Origin: Dyella solisilvae
Lineage (GTDB): Bacteria; Pseudomonadota; Gammaproteobacteria; Xanthomonadales; Rhodanobacteraceae
Length of the DNA: 64,000 nt
Assembly: GCF_003351225.1 (NCBI RefSeq)
Contig: NZ_QQSY01000001.1
Span: 186,001-250,000 of the forward strand
Reading direction: 5' to 3'
The translations under genes and the position numbers were made by a program. The notes under the pieces were generated by a model, which ran no database searches, had not been told where the DNA came from, and was given only the letters and a program-made list of their open reading frames with translations. Shown piece by piece: positions 17,425-27,300 of this stretch (position 1 is the first letter of the stretch; the number at the start of each line of letters is the position of its first letter).

Positions 17425-18735
17425 ATGAGGACAGGCCCTGGGCGCCAGTCACCGACATGCCGGGCGTCGAGGCGGTTCCTGCCGACCCTGGCCTGCGTCA
17501 TGCTGGCCGGCTGCGTCACTCCGCAGTCCCGGCCCGACGCCCAATCGCCTTCGCCGACGCAGGACACCACGCCTACGGCAAGCCCGCCGTCGGCCGACAG
17601 CGGCGCGGCGGCCGATGCCTTGCGCCGCCTGTCGCTGTTCCGCCCACTCGAGGGTGGCATCAACACGCCGCTGACCCATATCCAGATCCACGGCTACGTG
17701 ATGGTCGACGCTGCCGCCTACTCAAGCAGGGGGCTGGGCGACACCCAGTTCAGCCTGCGCCGCGCCGACATCAACTTCCAGCGCCAGCTGTGGCGCGACT
17801 GGCTGTTCTACGCCGACACGCAACTGGTCGATGGCCGCCTCGAACTCAAGGACATCTACCTCCGCAAGCAGACCCCGTACTTCGGCGTGGTGACCATCGG
17901 CAACCAGCAGGAGCCGTTCGGGCTGGAGCAGTACGGCAGCTTCAGGAACACCACGTTCCTCGAACGCGCAACCACCAGCGCCCTGGCGCCCAGCCGAAGC
18001 ATCGGCATCACCTCCAGCGATTTCCACGGTCCGTGGATCTGGAGCTACGGCTTCTTTACCGCGGGCGGCAAGGACGAGGGACGCCAGCAGCGCGGCTTGG
18101 CGCTGACCGGCCGCCTGGCCTACATGCTGCAAACGGAGCGCGGCCCGTATCACCTGGCCATCAACTACTCGACCCGGCGCTACGGCCCCGATAACGACCA
18201 GCGCTTCGATTCCGCGCCGGAAGTGGCGCTCAATTCCGGCGACCATTTCCTCGACACCGGCAACATCACCGGCTCCAACCGCGTGCAGCGCTACGGCCTG
18301 GAGGCAGCCCACGTCAGCGGGCCGTTCTCCTGGCAGTCGGAGTACATGGAAGCGCACCTTCAGCGTGACAACGGCCTGCCGACGCTGCGCTTCCAGGGCT
18401 GGTATGCCTTCGCCAGCTGGATGCTTACCGGGGAGAGCCGCAACTACCGCGAAAGCAACGCCACGTTCGGCCAGGTCGTGCCCCAGGTTGCCTGGAATGG
18501 CCATGGCGGCGGCGCCCTGGAACTGGCCGTGCGACTCAGCCGCACCAATCTCAACGACCACGACGTCCGCGGCGGCCAGGAGACCAACCTCACGCTCGGC
18601 GTGAACTGGTACCTGGACAAGTCGCTGCGCCTCTCGGCCAACGTGGTGCACGCCGTCGACCTGAGCAAGCCCGGCAATCCCTACGACGGCAAGCATCCCT
18701 CGGCCCTGGTAGGCCGCCTGCAATACCAGTTCTGA
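17425..18735 (+). CDS. OprO/OprP-like porin with lipoprotein-type signal
   Basis: This 436-residue protein resembles phosphate-selective porins O/P: repeated amphipathic strands, HGYVMVDAAAYS near the start of the barrel, FGLEQYGSFRN, and a C-terminal strand ending in Phe (LVGRLQYQF), the outer-membrane assembly signal. The N-terminus carries a long basic stretch, then LACVMLAGC, a lipobox with Cys30, and a low-complexity Pro/Ser/Thr linker to about residue 75. A lipidated porin would be unusual, and this N-terminus may belong to a mis-set start. The gene is divergent from the umuD-like gene. Its 3' end is 111 bases before a Fur-controlled operon. Confidence 0.8.
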   Translation: MRTGPGRQSPTCRASRRFLPTLACVMLAGCVTPQSRPDAQSPSPTQDTTPTASPPSADSGAAADALRRLSLFRPLEGGINTPLTHIQIHGYVMVDAAAYSSRGLGDTQFSLRRADINFQRQLWRDWLFYADTQLVDGRLELKDIYLRKQTPYFGVVTIGNQQEPFGLEQYGSFRNTTFLERATTSALAPSRSIGITSSDFHGPWIWSYGFFTAGGKDEGRQQRGLALTGRLAYMLQTERGPYHLAINYSTRRYGPDNDQRFDSAPEVALNSGDHFLDTGNITGSNRVQRYGLEAAHVSGPFSWQSEYMEAHLQRDNGLPTLRFQGWYAFASWMLTGESRNYRESNATFGQVVPQVAWNGHGGGALELAVRLSRTNLNDHDVRGGQETNLTLGVNWYLDKSLRLSANVVHAVDLSKPGNPYDGKHPSALVGRLQYQF

Positions 18736-18758
18736 GCCGGCCGGTGGGCGATAACTGG

Positions 18759-18797
18759 TTGACAGCCCACGCTTCGCAAATAAGAATTGTTCTCACC
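18759..18797 (+). promoter_or_regulatory. Fur-box promoter of the DUF3325-DUF3649-PepSY operon
   Basis: A perfect -35 TTGACA (18759-18764) is followed after 17 bases by AAGAAT (18782-18787). Overlapping the -10, positions 18779-18797 read AATAAGAATTGTTCTCACC. This matches the Fur-box core of opposed GAGAAT/ATTCTC half-sites, with AAGAAT and GTTCTC here. Iron-bound Fur would block RNA polymerase at this site. The first gene starts at 18846. Confidence 0.7.
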
Positions 18798-18845
18798 AAA
18801 AAGATATCCGGTCCGACTCCCGTCGGCCGGCAAGGAAGACCCGAC

Positions 18846-19118
18846 GTGTCCTCGCTCATCGCGCTGCTGCCGATCCTGGCAGGCGCCACCCTGGTTTACC
18901 TGACCAGCACCCAACAGCGACTGCGTCTCGCGCCGCTGCCGGCCGCGGCCCGTGCGGCGGGCTGGCTGCTCATCGCCATGGGCACCCTGTACTGGTGGCG
19001 CATGGCGGGCGCAGGCGCGGGCATCGCAGGCGCCTTGAGTGCACTCATGCTCGCGTGGGTGGCGCTGCCTTACCTGGCCTGGTGGCGGGCTCCCGCCACG
19101 GATGCGTCCGAACGATGA
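18846..19118 (+). CDS. DUF3325-type small membrane protein (iron-uptake operon)
   Basis: The GTG at 18846 follows an AAGGAAG ribosome site and gives 90 residues with about three membrane helices. The motif YLTSTQQRLRLAPLP matches the loop of DUF3325 proteins, which accompany DUF3649 and PepSY proteins in siderophore or iron-uptake operons of proteobacteria. The biochemical role is unknown. The stop codon overlaps the next start (ATGA), indicating translational coupling. It is controlled by the Fur-box promoter just upstream. Confidence 0.7.
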   Translation: MSSLIALLPILAGATLVYLTSTQQRLRLAPLPAAARAAGWLLIAMGTLYWWRMAGAGAGIAGALSALMLAWVALPYLAWWRAPATDASER

Positions 19119-19372
19119 TCGCCCGTTGCCTGGCCGGCGCCCTGCTCGGCTTTCCGCTCGCCGCCGCCCTGCTGGCGCTGGCGCTGTACTGGCTCCCGAA
19201 CCACGGCCAAGCCCTGCTGGTCCCAGCGCTGATCCTGTTCTTTCCGTTGTGGACGGCGCTGATGGCCGGCGCCTACCAGTTTCGCAGCGGACGTCGCGCG
19301 TGGCTGTTGTTGGGCCTGGCCAATGCCGTCGCGTTCCTCGCCCTGTGGGCGGGCCGGCAGCCGGGGCCCTAG
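19115..19372 (+). CDS. DUF3649-type small membrane protein (iron-uptake operon)
   Basis: This 85-residue protein has three hydrophobic segments (about 5-26, 34-55 and 60-78) and a basic RSGRR loop before the last helix. Length, position and layout fit DUF3649. It starts within the stop of the DUF3325 gene (4-base overlap) and ends three bases before the PepSY gene, so the three are almost certainly one operon. The function is not known; the family is found with TonB receptors and PepSY iron reductases. Confidence 0.65.
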   Translation: MIARCLAGALLGFPLAAALLALALYWLPNHGQALLVPALILFFPLWTALMAGAYQFRSGRRAWLLLGLANAVAFLALWAGRQPGP

Positions 19373-19375
19373 ACC

Positions 19376-20965
19376 ATGAAGGCCGCCACCATCCGCACCT
19401 ACCAGACGGTGCACACGTGGACGGGGCTGCTCGCCGGCTTCGCGCTGTTCGTTGCGTTCTACGCGGGAGCACTGACGGTGTTCCACGACGACATCGCCAC
19501 CTGGCAAAACCCGCCCTGGCGCAGCGCCACCGATGCCGGCGTGCCGACCGACCAGTTGATCGAACGACTACTCACCGCCCACCCGGCGGCGCGTGCAGAT
19601 TTCGGCATCGTCCTGCCCACCGACGACGCCCATGCCGCCTACGCCTATTGGCAGGATGGGAGCGACACGCGCTTCGCCACCGCGAGCCAGATGGGCGCGC
19701 CGCGCAGCGACGCGGCGGAGAACGAGCTGGCCGATTTCATCTACGCCCTGCACGACTCGCTCGGCCTGCCCGTGGTCGGCCTCTACCTGATGGGCATCGT
19801 CAGCGTGCTGTACGGTCTGGCCCTGGTTTCGGGCGTCCTCATTCACCTGCCGCAGCTGCTGGGCAACCTCTTCGCCATGCGCGTGGGGCGCAATCTGAAG
19901 CGCCTGTGGCAGGATGCGCACAACGCCATCGGCGTGATCAGCCTGCCCTTCCACGTGATCTTCGCCGTGACCGGCGCGCTGTTCTGCCTGCTCACCATCA
20001 CGCTCGCCGCGCTCAACACGGTCGCCTTCGACGGCAAGCTGTTCGACGCCTTCGCGAGGGCCACCCAGACCACGCCGGCGGTCACGGCCAGCGGCGTGCC
20101 GGCAGCCATGCTGCCCACCCACACGCTGATCGAACGGGCGCGTACGGAAGCACTGGCCAGTGGCGTCACCAGCTTTGATCCTGATTACCTGCACTTCGTC
20201 CACTATGGCGATCGCAACGCCGTAGCCGAGGTGCGCGGACGCTCACTACACACGCTCGGCACGTACGGCACGGTCGCGCTGTCCGCCCACGATGGCCGCG
20301 TGCTGGCCAACTACGTCGGCGATCGCCTCAGCCTCAACGGGATCAGCTATGCGGCGCTGTTCGGCCTGCATTTCGGCAGTTTCGGCGGGCGCACCGTGCA
20401 GTGGCTCTATTTTGTCCTGGGCCTGGCCGGCGCCTTCCTGTTCTACTCCGGCAACCTGTTGTGGATCGAATCGAGGCGCAAACGCCGCCATGCCGACCAG
20501 CCGCGCCGCACGCAGGTGATGGCGCGCGCCACCGTCGGCGTGTTCATCGGCGCCTGCCTGGGGATCTCCGGCGCGTTTGCGGCGACCTGGATCGCGACGC
20601 GCAACGGCGTGGACGCGGGACTGCCGCAACGCGTTGCCTGTTACGGCCTGTTCCTGGCCGCCTGCGCCTACGCGTGCGTCCGGCCGATCGCACGCGCAGC
20701 GGTGGAACTGCTATGGATGACCGCGACGCTGACCGGTCTGGTGGCCCTGGTCGATCTCGCCGGTAGCGCTTCGTCGATGCTGCAGGACACCGGCCCCCTG
20801 GCGTGGCGCGCACTCGGCGTCGACCTCACCGGCATCGCACTCGCGATGGGCTTTGCCTGCCTGGCTCGCGCCACCGCACGCCGCGCCCGCAGCGGCGACG
20901 TCAACAGTTTGTGGGCGTACCCGCCAACGCCCGAGGCTTCTGCCGAATCGGAGCAAACTCAATAG
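19376..20965 (+). CDS. PepSY-associated membrane protein, PiuB-like (iron uptake)
   Basis: This 529-residue protein has a first helix at about 15-37 (HTWTGLLAGFALFVAFYAGALTV starts with the conserved His of PepSY_TM proteins), a large periplasmic PepSY-containing region and further helices. Additional helices lie near 140-165, 185-215, 340-365 and in the last 150 residues. PiuB-type proteins are thought to reduce ferric iron or ferric siderophore at the inner membrane. They are typically Fur-repressed, consistent with the promoter at 18759. A closing set of four helices after residue 380 is longer than in minimal members. It is convergent with the next gene, overlapping it by 7 bases. Confidence 0.85.
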   Translation: MKAATIRTYQTVHTWTGLLAGFALFVAFYAGALTVFHDDIATWQNPPWRSATDAGVPTDQLIERLLTAHPAARADFGIVLPTDDAHAAYAYWQDGSDTRFATASQMGAPRSDAAENELADFIYALHDSLGLPVVGLYLMGIVSVLYGLALVSGVLIHLPQLLGNLFAMRVGRNLKRLWQDAHNAIGVISLPFHVIFAVTGALFCLLTITLAALNTVAFDGKLFDAFARATQTTPAVTASGVPAAMLPTHTLIERARTEALASGVTSFDPDYLHFVHYGDRNAVAEVRGRSLHTLGTYGTVALSAHDGRVLANYVGDRLSLNGISYAALFGLHFGSFGGRTVQWLYFVLGLAGAFLFYSGNLLWIESRRKRRHADQPRRTQVMARATVGVFIGACLGISGAFAATWIATRNGVDAGLPQRVACYGLFLAACAYACVRPIARAAVELLWMTATLTGLVALVDLAGSASSMLQDTGPLAWRALGVDLTGIALAMGFACLARATARRARSGDVNSLWAYPPTPEASAESEQTQ

Positions 20966-21276
20966 GCCATGCGGGCCGAATGGACCCGGGCCGCAACCGG
21001 CGCCTCGCTCATCAGGGCGATCTCATCCCAGATGGCATCCTCTTCGCCATCGGAAATCAGCTCGTAGGCCGTGCGTCCCCCGAACGCGTTCTGATGCCGG
21101 CACATCCAGCGCACGGCGCGCTGGCGATCACCCAGGCTCTGCACCAGCATGGCGGCCAGCGTGGCGTGCCGCTCCTCGAGTACGCTGAAGGCACGCTCCA
21201 TCACCCCATCCCGCTGAGCGTTGATCTGGGCTAGCTCGGTGGCGACGTCCTGAAATTTGATGGTCATCTTGCGCAT
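20959..21276 (-). CDS. Orphan DUF2384/MbcA-ParS-like protein
   Basis: This 105-residue protein starts at an ATG (21276) with a GGGAG ribosome site. The N-terminal half is helical. The C-terminal half (RWMCRHQNAFGGRTAYELI at 56-74, then a short acidic stretch) resembles the Xre/MbcA/ParS antitoxin toxin-binding domain, which has a conserved GG-x-[ST]-P/A-x-[ED]-L turn followed by a helix. No RES-domain toxin, its usual partner, lies on either side. The match is from memory of the family pattern and is moderate. Alternatively it is a stress-related small protein of unknown function. It is convergent with the PepSY gene. Confidence 0.5.
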   Translation of the reverse strand: MRKMTIKFQDVATELAQINAQRDGVMERAFSVLEERHATLAAMLVQSLGDRQRAVRWMCRHQNAFGGRTAYELISDGEEDAIWDEIALMSEAPVAARVHSARMAY

Positions 21277-21681
21277 ACGCTCACTCCCTCTCCCCCCCCA
21301 CGCCGTCCGCTCACTGGATCCGAAGCACGCCCCTGTCGGCAGGGCCGCGCCCGGACCGCCACCTCTCCTCCATGAGCGTTCTGACTGCCTGCTACGACGA
21401 AACCCATGACGGCTTCGCGCGCTTGGATCATGCGCAAGCAAATGCTGAATTGGCGTGAAAACGGAGGGCGTATTGCCTAAGACTTTTGGATGGGATGCCA
21501 AGGCCGAAATAGGCCGTCGCGACGGTTGTTCTGCCTGAGGTAACCGACCCACGCGGCGAACGGATCTCGCCCCGCCCATCGCCGCCCAACCACGTCACCG
21601 ATGACGAAATTTCATCGTGTGAACCGGCTTCACCCATCGACCGGCCCACGACGGCGCCGCGTCAGCGAGCCTGGGGGATCG
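21277..21681. other. 405-base gap upstream of the DUF2384-like gene
   Basis: I see no credible gene here. It holds the ribosome site and presumably the promoter of the DUF2384-like gene, a perfect 12-bp palindrome CCGTCGCGACGG at 21514-21525, and a stretch around 21440-21510 that is richer in A+T than its surroundings. Nothing else can be supported. Confidence 0.4.
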
Positions 21682-23256
21682 TCACAGCAGACCCTCGATC
21701 GGCAACAGGCCGCCCACGCTGACCCGGAACCGGCGCCACCCGCTTGTTCCGGGGGCATGGTCGAAACGAACCATCTCGCCGTTCGGCTCGCGCCCCTCCC
21801 AGTACACACGCCCATCCGGCGCCAGCAGCACCTGATAGCTGTCGATGGGCTCGGTGATGTCGGCGAAGATCACCAGCAGTTCCTTCGCCAACACCGATGA
21901 GTCGATGATCACACCATCTTCGGTGTTGTAATCGCGCGAGCGCGGATCGAGGTTCATCGAGCCGACAAAGGCGTGCGTCGCATCCACCACAATGGCCTTG
22001 GCGTGCAGGCTGCTGCTTCCCGACGACGAGCCGAAGATGTGGCTGCCTCCCCCCTTGGTGCGCGTGGCTTCAGGCTTGAGCTCATAGAGCCGGACGCCGG
22101 CCTGCAGCATCGGCACGCGATAGGAGGCATAGGCGGCATACACGTCGCCCGCGTCGGTCGAGGCGAGCGAATTGGTGAGCACTTCCACGTCGACGCCGCG
22201 GCCGCGCATGCCCTTCAGGTAGGCCACCCCACTGTTGCCCGGCACGAAGTACGGCGAGATAAGCACGAGCTGATGTTGCGCGCCGTCCAGCCAGGCATGG
22301 ATCGCTGGCGCCATGTGCAGGTCCTTGCTGTTGGCGGCCGGGTTCGCCTTGTCCGGATCGTCGGCCAGGAAAGTGGCCGCCCCCCAGGCCCATTCGCCAG
22401 CGGGCGCCTCGTGAACCAGATCGCCCGCACGGGTCACCAGGTTCTGCGCATAACTGGTCTGGCTGAACTGGCGTGCATTGGCATACATCGACTTGCGCAG
22501 CTGGTCCAGCTGGGCTGGCGAAGTCTGGTGGAGATGGAAGGCCCCGATCGGATACGACTGCGTGCTGTTCCAGTAGCGGTCGAAGGTCTGCCCCATCTCA
22601 GCCACCACAGGACCCACCGCGAGCACGTCCAGATCGCGGAAGTTGACGTTGCTGTTCGCGTTGAAGTACTCGTCACCGATGTTGCGTCCGCCCACCACCG
22701 CCATCGCGCCGTCGGCGATGAAGGCCTTGTTGTGCATGCGCCGGTTCAGCCGCGAGAAGTCGCCGGCGAACTGCTTACCCATGCCCCACATCGACGAGTT
22801 GCGCTCGAGGAACGGATTGAACAACCGGATCTCGATGTTGCGGTGGCCATCGAGGATGCGCAGCACGTCGTCGTTGCCCGCCACGTGCAGGTCGTCCAGC
22901 AACAGGCGCACGCGCACGCCGCGATCGGCCGCCGCCAACAACCGCTGCGCCAGCAGTTCGCCGGTCGCATCGCTGTGGAACATGTAGTACTGCAGGTCCA
23001 GCGAATGGACGGCGCGGTTGGCCAGCGCGATGCGCACCAGCAGGGCGTCGTTGGCGTCGCTGATAAGGCGCAGACCCGATTCGGAGCCGTGCTTGGCGGT
23101 CAGCCGGCCCGCATAGGCCACCAGTGGCGCATCCGCCTGCACCGGGAGCACGGTGCTGGCCACCCGTGGATAGTCGGGGCGGAAGTCCGAGTGGGTGCAA
23201 GCGGCCAGCGCCAGCAGCCAGATGCAGGCAAGGTGACGCAGCGGTGCACGTGTCAT
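21682..23256 (-). CDS. Phospholipase-D-fold lipoprotein, cardiolipin synthase C-like
   Basis: This 524-residue protein carries two HKD motifs: HNKAFIAD (His175, Lys177, Asp182) and HAKAIVVD (His418, Lys420, Asp425). These form the active site of the PLD superfamily, which includes cardiolipin synthases. The order and length resemble E. coli ClsC, which uses phosphatidylethanolamine and phosphatidylglycerol. Unlike ClsA it has no N-terminal membrane helices, but it does have a lipoprotein signal (LALAAC, Cys20). It should therefore be anchored in an envelope membrane facing the periplasm. The AAGGAGGGG ribosome site sets the start. It lies 78 bases after zipA on the same strand. Confidence 0.85.
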   Translation of the reverse strand: MTRAPLRHLACIWLLALAACTHSDFRPDYPRVASTVLPVQADAPLVAYAGRLTAKHGSESGLRLISDANDALLVRIALANRAVHSLDLQYYMFHSDATGELLAQRLLAAADRGVRVRLLLDDLHVAGNDDVLRILDGHRNIEIRLFNPFLERNSSMWGMGKQFAGDFSRLNRRMHNKAFIADGAMAVVGGRNIGDEYFNANSNVNFRDLDVLAVGPVVAEMGQTFDRYWNSTQSYPIGAFHLHQTSPAQLDQLRKSMYANARQFSQTSYAQNLVTRAGDLVHEAPAGEWAWGAATFLADDPDKANPAANSKDLHMAPAIHAWLDGAQHQLVLISPYFVPGNSGVAYLKGMRGRGVDVEVLTNSLASTDAGDVYAAYASYRVPMLQAGVRLYELKPEATRTKGGGSHIFGSSSGSSSLHAKAIVVDATHAFVGSMNLDPRSRDYNTEDGVIIDSSVLAKELLVIFADITEPIDSYQVLLAPDGRVYWEGREPNGEMVRFDHAPGTSGWRRFRVSVGGLLPIEGLL

Positions 23257-23334
23257 GCTCCCCTCCTTGGCGCCCACTCTAATGGAGGCGCGCAAGGCAT
23301 GCGCGTAGCCGCCGTGAAGCGGTCACGCGGGGGA

Positions 23335-24360
23335 TCAACGGCCGAAGGTGATTTCCTTGCCTTCGTGGTCGCGGTCCCAACCGCGCAGCTCGTCACGGAT
23401 GTGCGCCACGCGCTGGCGACCGAGCGCATTGCGCTCCTCGTCCAGCACCTGCCCGTCGAGCAGCTCCGCCAGGCGCTGGGCCGTGGGCAGCATGGTGTCC
23501 CACGCATCGAGCGCGGGGATCGGCGCCGGCAGGGTCATGAAGAAGCTCAAGCCCGGCGTGTGCAGCGCGTCGAGCCGGGTCAGGTCGAAGTTGCCCGGCT
23601 TGACCATGTTGGCCACGCTGAAGATGGGGCCCAGATCGCGCTTGCCGTCGACCAGGCGGTGGTAAATGCCCATGTCGCCATATTCGAGACCCGCCTTCTC
23701 CGCCGCCACGATCAGGTCCGCGCCATTGAAGACGCTGCCTTCACGGGCGACCACGAACAGCGTGACGATGCGCTCGACCGCCATGCGCTCCGGGCGACGA
23801 CCGACCTCCGAAGTCGGCGGCACGCGCGGCGCCGCCGGCGCCGGCGATGGCGCGGGAGCGGCTACCGGCGCCGCCGGCGCGGGTTCGACCGGCCGCGACG
23901 ACACCGGATCGACGCCTGCGCCATGAGCGAGGCTGTGCTCGAATTGCTCCGGCGGCGCGCGCAGCGCATCGACGATGGATGCCGCAATGCCCTGCGGCTT
24001 GGCGGTCACCGCATCCGAGCGGTCCTTGCCGGCCAGCGTAGCGCCCAGTCGCTCCAGTTCTTCGCGCAGGCCCATGTCGAGCTCGCCCTGCTGCGGCAGA
24101 TGCGGCTCCTCCAGCGGATCGAGCCGGAAGTCGTCGCGCGCACTGAATGACGGTTCGTCGATCACCTCGCCATCGCCGTCGCCGCCGAAGGTCGGCTCGC
24201 GCCGCTCGCCGGTTGCGCCCGGCGCCACCCTACGCCGCCCCTGCTCTTTCTTTGGCTGGCCGAACAACCAGATCAGGGCAAGCACGATCAGGCCAACGAT
24301 CAGCATCGGAATGCCCACGGCGGGATTCCAGGCAAAGGCGAGTACGGGTTGTAGGGTCAT
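23335..24360 (-). CDS. zipA: Cell division protein ZipA
   Basis: This 341-residue protein has the ZipA plan: a short periplasmic start, one membrane helix at about 17-35 (GIPMLIVGLIVLALIWLFG), a Pro/Ala-rich and charged linker to about 185, and a C-terminal FtsZ-binding domain (about 190-335) that begins VERIVTLFVVA. It tethers FtsZ to the inner membrane in early division. It lies 11 bases downstream of smc, as in related genomes; the ligA gene that often follows is absent. A GAGG ribosome site precedes the ATG at 24360. Confidence 0.92.
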   Translation of the reverse strand: MTLQPVLAFAWNPAVGIPMLIVGLIVLALIWLFGQPKKEQGRRRVAPGATGERREPTFGGDGDGEVIDEPSFSARDDFRLDPLEEPHLPQQGELDMGLREELERLGATLAGKDRSDAVTAKPQGIAASIVDALRAPPEQFEHSLAHGAGVDPVSSRPVEPAPAAPVAAPAPSPAPAAPRVPPTSEVGRRPERMAVERIVTLFVVAREGSVFNGADLIVAAEKAGLEYGDMGIYHRLVDGKRDLGPIFSVANMVKPGNFDLTRLDALHTPGLSFFMTLPAPIPALDAWDTMLPTAQRLAELLDGQVLDEERNALGRQRVAHIRDELRGWDRDHEGKEITFGR

Positions 24361-24371
24361 GTCGAAAATCC

Positions 24372-27300
24372 TCAAGCTGCTCCCGCAAGTTTAGCGGCTT
24401 CGGCCAGATCCACCTGCACCAGTCGCGATACGCCAGCCTCGCGCATGGTCACGCCGCACAGCTGTGTGGCGGCTTCCATGGTGGCCTTGTTGTGGCTGAC
24501 GAAGATGAACTGCACCTTCTCGCTCATCTCCTTCACCATGTTGGAGAAGCGGCCCACGTTGGCCTCGTCGAGCGGCGCGTCCACCTCGTCCAGCAGGCAG
24601 AACGGCGCGGGATTGAGGCCGAAGATGGCGAACACCAGCGACACGGCGGTGAGCGCCTTCTCACCACCGGAAAGCAGGGTAATGTTGGACACGCGCTTGC
24701 CGGGCGGGCGCGCCATGATGGCCACGCCGGTGTCGAGCAGGTCGTCGCCGGTGAGTTCCAGATAGGCATGGCCACCACCGAACAGGCGCGGGAACAACTC
24801 CTGCACGCCGGCGTTGACGCGATCGAAGGTCTCCTTGAAGCGCTGGCGCGTTTCGCGGTCGATCTTCTTGATCGCCGCCTCCAGCGTTTCCATCGCGCTG
24901 ACGAGGTCGGCGAGCTGATTGTCCAGATAAGTCTTGCGCTCGCTCTGCTCGGCATGCTCCTGGATGGCCGCGAGGTTGACCGGCTCCAGGCGGACGATCT
25001 TCTGGCCGATGTCGGTGAGCTGGGTGCGCCACTGGCTGGCGTCGGCATCCTGGGCCAGCTCGGCCAGCAGCTGCTCCAACTCCAGACCGGAAGCCGCGAT
25101 CGCCTCGGCCAACTGCTCGGCGCGTAGCTGCAGCGCCTGGGCGGCCAGGCGCTTCTGCGAAAGGTTTTCGCGCAGGACGTTGAGACCCTGCTCGATGCGC
25201 TGGCGCTCCTGCTCCAGGCGGCGGAACTCGGCGTCGCAATCCTCGACCGCGCGACGCGCGTCGACCAGTTGCCGGTCCACCAGCAGGCGCTGGTCGAGGT
25301 AGGTCTGGCGCTCGGCTTCCAGCTCGGCAATCGGATCGGAGCCAGCGGCGAGCTGTTCGGCAATCTCGCTGCGGCGAGCCTCGATCTGGCGCAGCTGGGT
25401 TTCCATGCGGGCCAGCGCCTGCTCCAGCGAGGTGAGCGAGGAGCGCTTCGACTCCATCGACAGCGCCAGTGCATGCGACTGGTCCGCCGCCTCACGCGCA
25501 TTCATGCGCGCTTCCTCGCGCGCCTCGAGCAGCGCGCGGCGCTCGTTCTCCAGCTCGCGACGTTCGTCCTCCAGGTCGCCCATGTGGCCGACCGACTCGT
25601 CCAGCCGGGCGCGCGCCTCGCGCGTCTGCGTCTGCAACTCATCCAACTGGTTGACCAGGTCGTTGAGTTCACCAGCGACCTTCTCGGCGCGGGCACGCGC
25701 GGTTTCCATCTTGCCGCGGTGGCTCTGCAGCTGACCGGCCAGCTCGGACTGTCGGCGGTGCGCGTTGTACAGCTCGCGCTGCGCGTCGTCGCGGGAGCGC
25801 TCGGCCTCGAACTTGCGCGTGCGCAGGTCATCGAGCGTGTTGGTGGCCTCCTCGATGCGCTCTTCCAGCGCGAGGATCTGCTCGGCCAGCGTGCGCATGT
25901 CGCGCTCGCGGGCCAGCACGCCCACCTGGTTGCCCTGGGCGCGGCGCACGCGCGCCCAGCCCGGTCCCAGCCACTCGCCGTCGCGCGTCATCACCGACTG
26001 GTACGGCGCCAGCGCCGAGAGGCCCGCCACGATCTGGTGGGCGTGCTCGATCGAATCGGCGGTCAACACATGCCCGAGAATGGAGATTGCAGCCGCCGGG
26101 CCACGCACATGCGCGGCCAGCGTGCCGGCCGTGTTGACGCCACCTTCGATGGCATCGAGCAGGGCGACATCCGCGTTCTGCAGGGTGCCGAATTCGGCGG
26201 CCAGCCCGTGCGATTCGTCGACCATCACCGCGTCGAGGAAACCCGCCAGCGCGGTCTCGACCGCGGTTTCCCAGCCGGCCTCCACCTGCAGCGACTCACC
26301 GAGGCGGCGCGACTTGTCCAGGCCCAGGCGAGCCAGCCAGCCGCTTGCCGCGCTTTCCTCCTGGCCCAGCGCCGCGTGCTGCAGCGCTTCCAGCGAGGCC
26401 TGGCGGCCACGCGCGGTCTGCAGCTGCTGGCGCGCCTCGTTGAGCGAGGACTGCACCTGGCGTTCTTCGTCGAGCACTTTTTCGTAGGCCGACTTGTGCT
26501 GATCGAGCAGGACGCCCAGCGACTCCACGCGTTCGCGCTGGGTGTCATGCTCGACGTGCAACTGCTCGGCGGCCGCATCGAGCGCCGCCACGTCGGTGGC
26601 CTTCTGCTCGGCTTCCAGCGTCTCGCGGCGGCGCGACAAGTCCACCGTCTGGCGGTCGAGGTAGTTGAGCTTGGTGCGCTCCACCTCGGCGGCACGACTG
26701 GATTCGCCCGCGGTACGCGTATGCGCGTCCCAACGCTGCTGCCAGTCGGCCAGCTTGGTCTCGGTGTCACGAACCGCCTCGGCGGTGTCGTCCTGCATCT
26801 GCTGCAGGGCCTCGAGCTTGGGCTCGCCCTCGGCCAGCGCCATGCGCAGGGTTTCCACCTGCGTGCGGTCGTTGGCGATGTGCTCGGCCAACTCGGCATG
26901 TTCGCGCTCGGTGTCGCCCTGGGCGCGCAGCAGGCGCTCGGCCGTCTCGCGGTTGAAGCGCACCTGCTGCTCGACGCGGGCGATCTCGGCGCCGACCTTG
27001 TAGACCTCGGCCTGCACGCCATTGAGATGCTCGGTGGCGCCGATGTGGCGCTCGCGCACGCTTTCCAGCTGCGCCTCGACATGGCGCTGCCCCGCCAGTT
27101 GCTTCTCGATCTCGATCTCGGCGGCCGTCAGGCCCGAGCCTTCACGGTCGTGCTGACCCTTCAGCCCGCGGTACTCGAGCGCACGCAATTCGGCTTCCTT
27201 GCGCGTCTGCTCTTCCTTCAGCGCCTTCCAGCGCTCGGCGGCGCGGGCCTGGCGGTTGAGGTGCTCGAGCTGCTTGTCCACCTCGTCGCGCACGTCTCGC

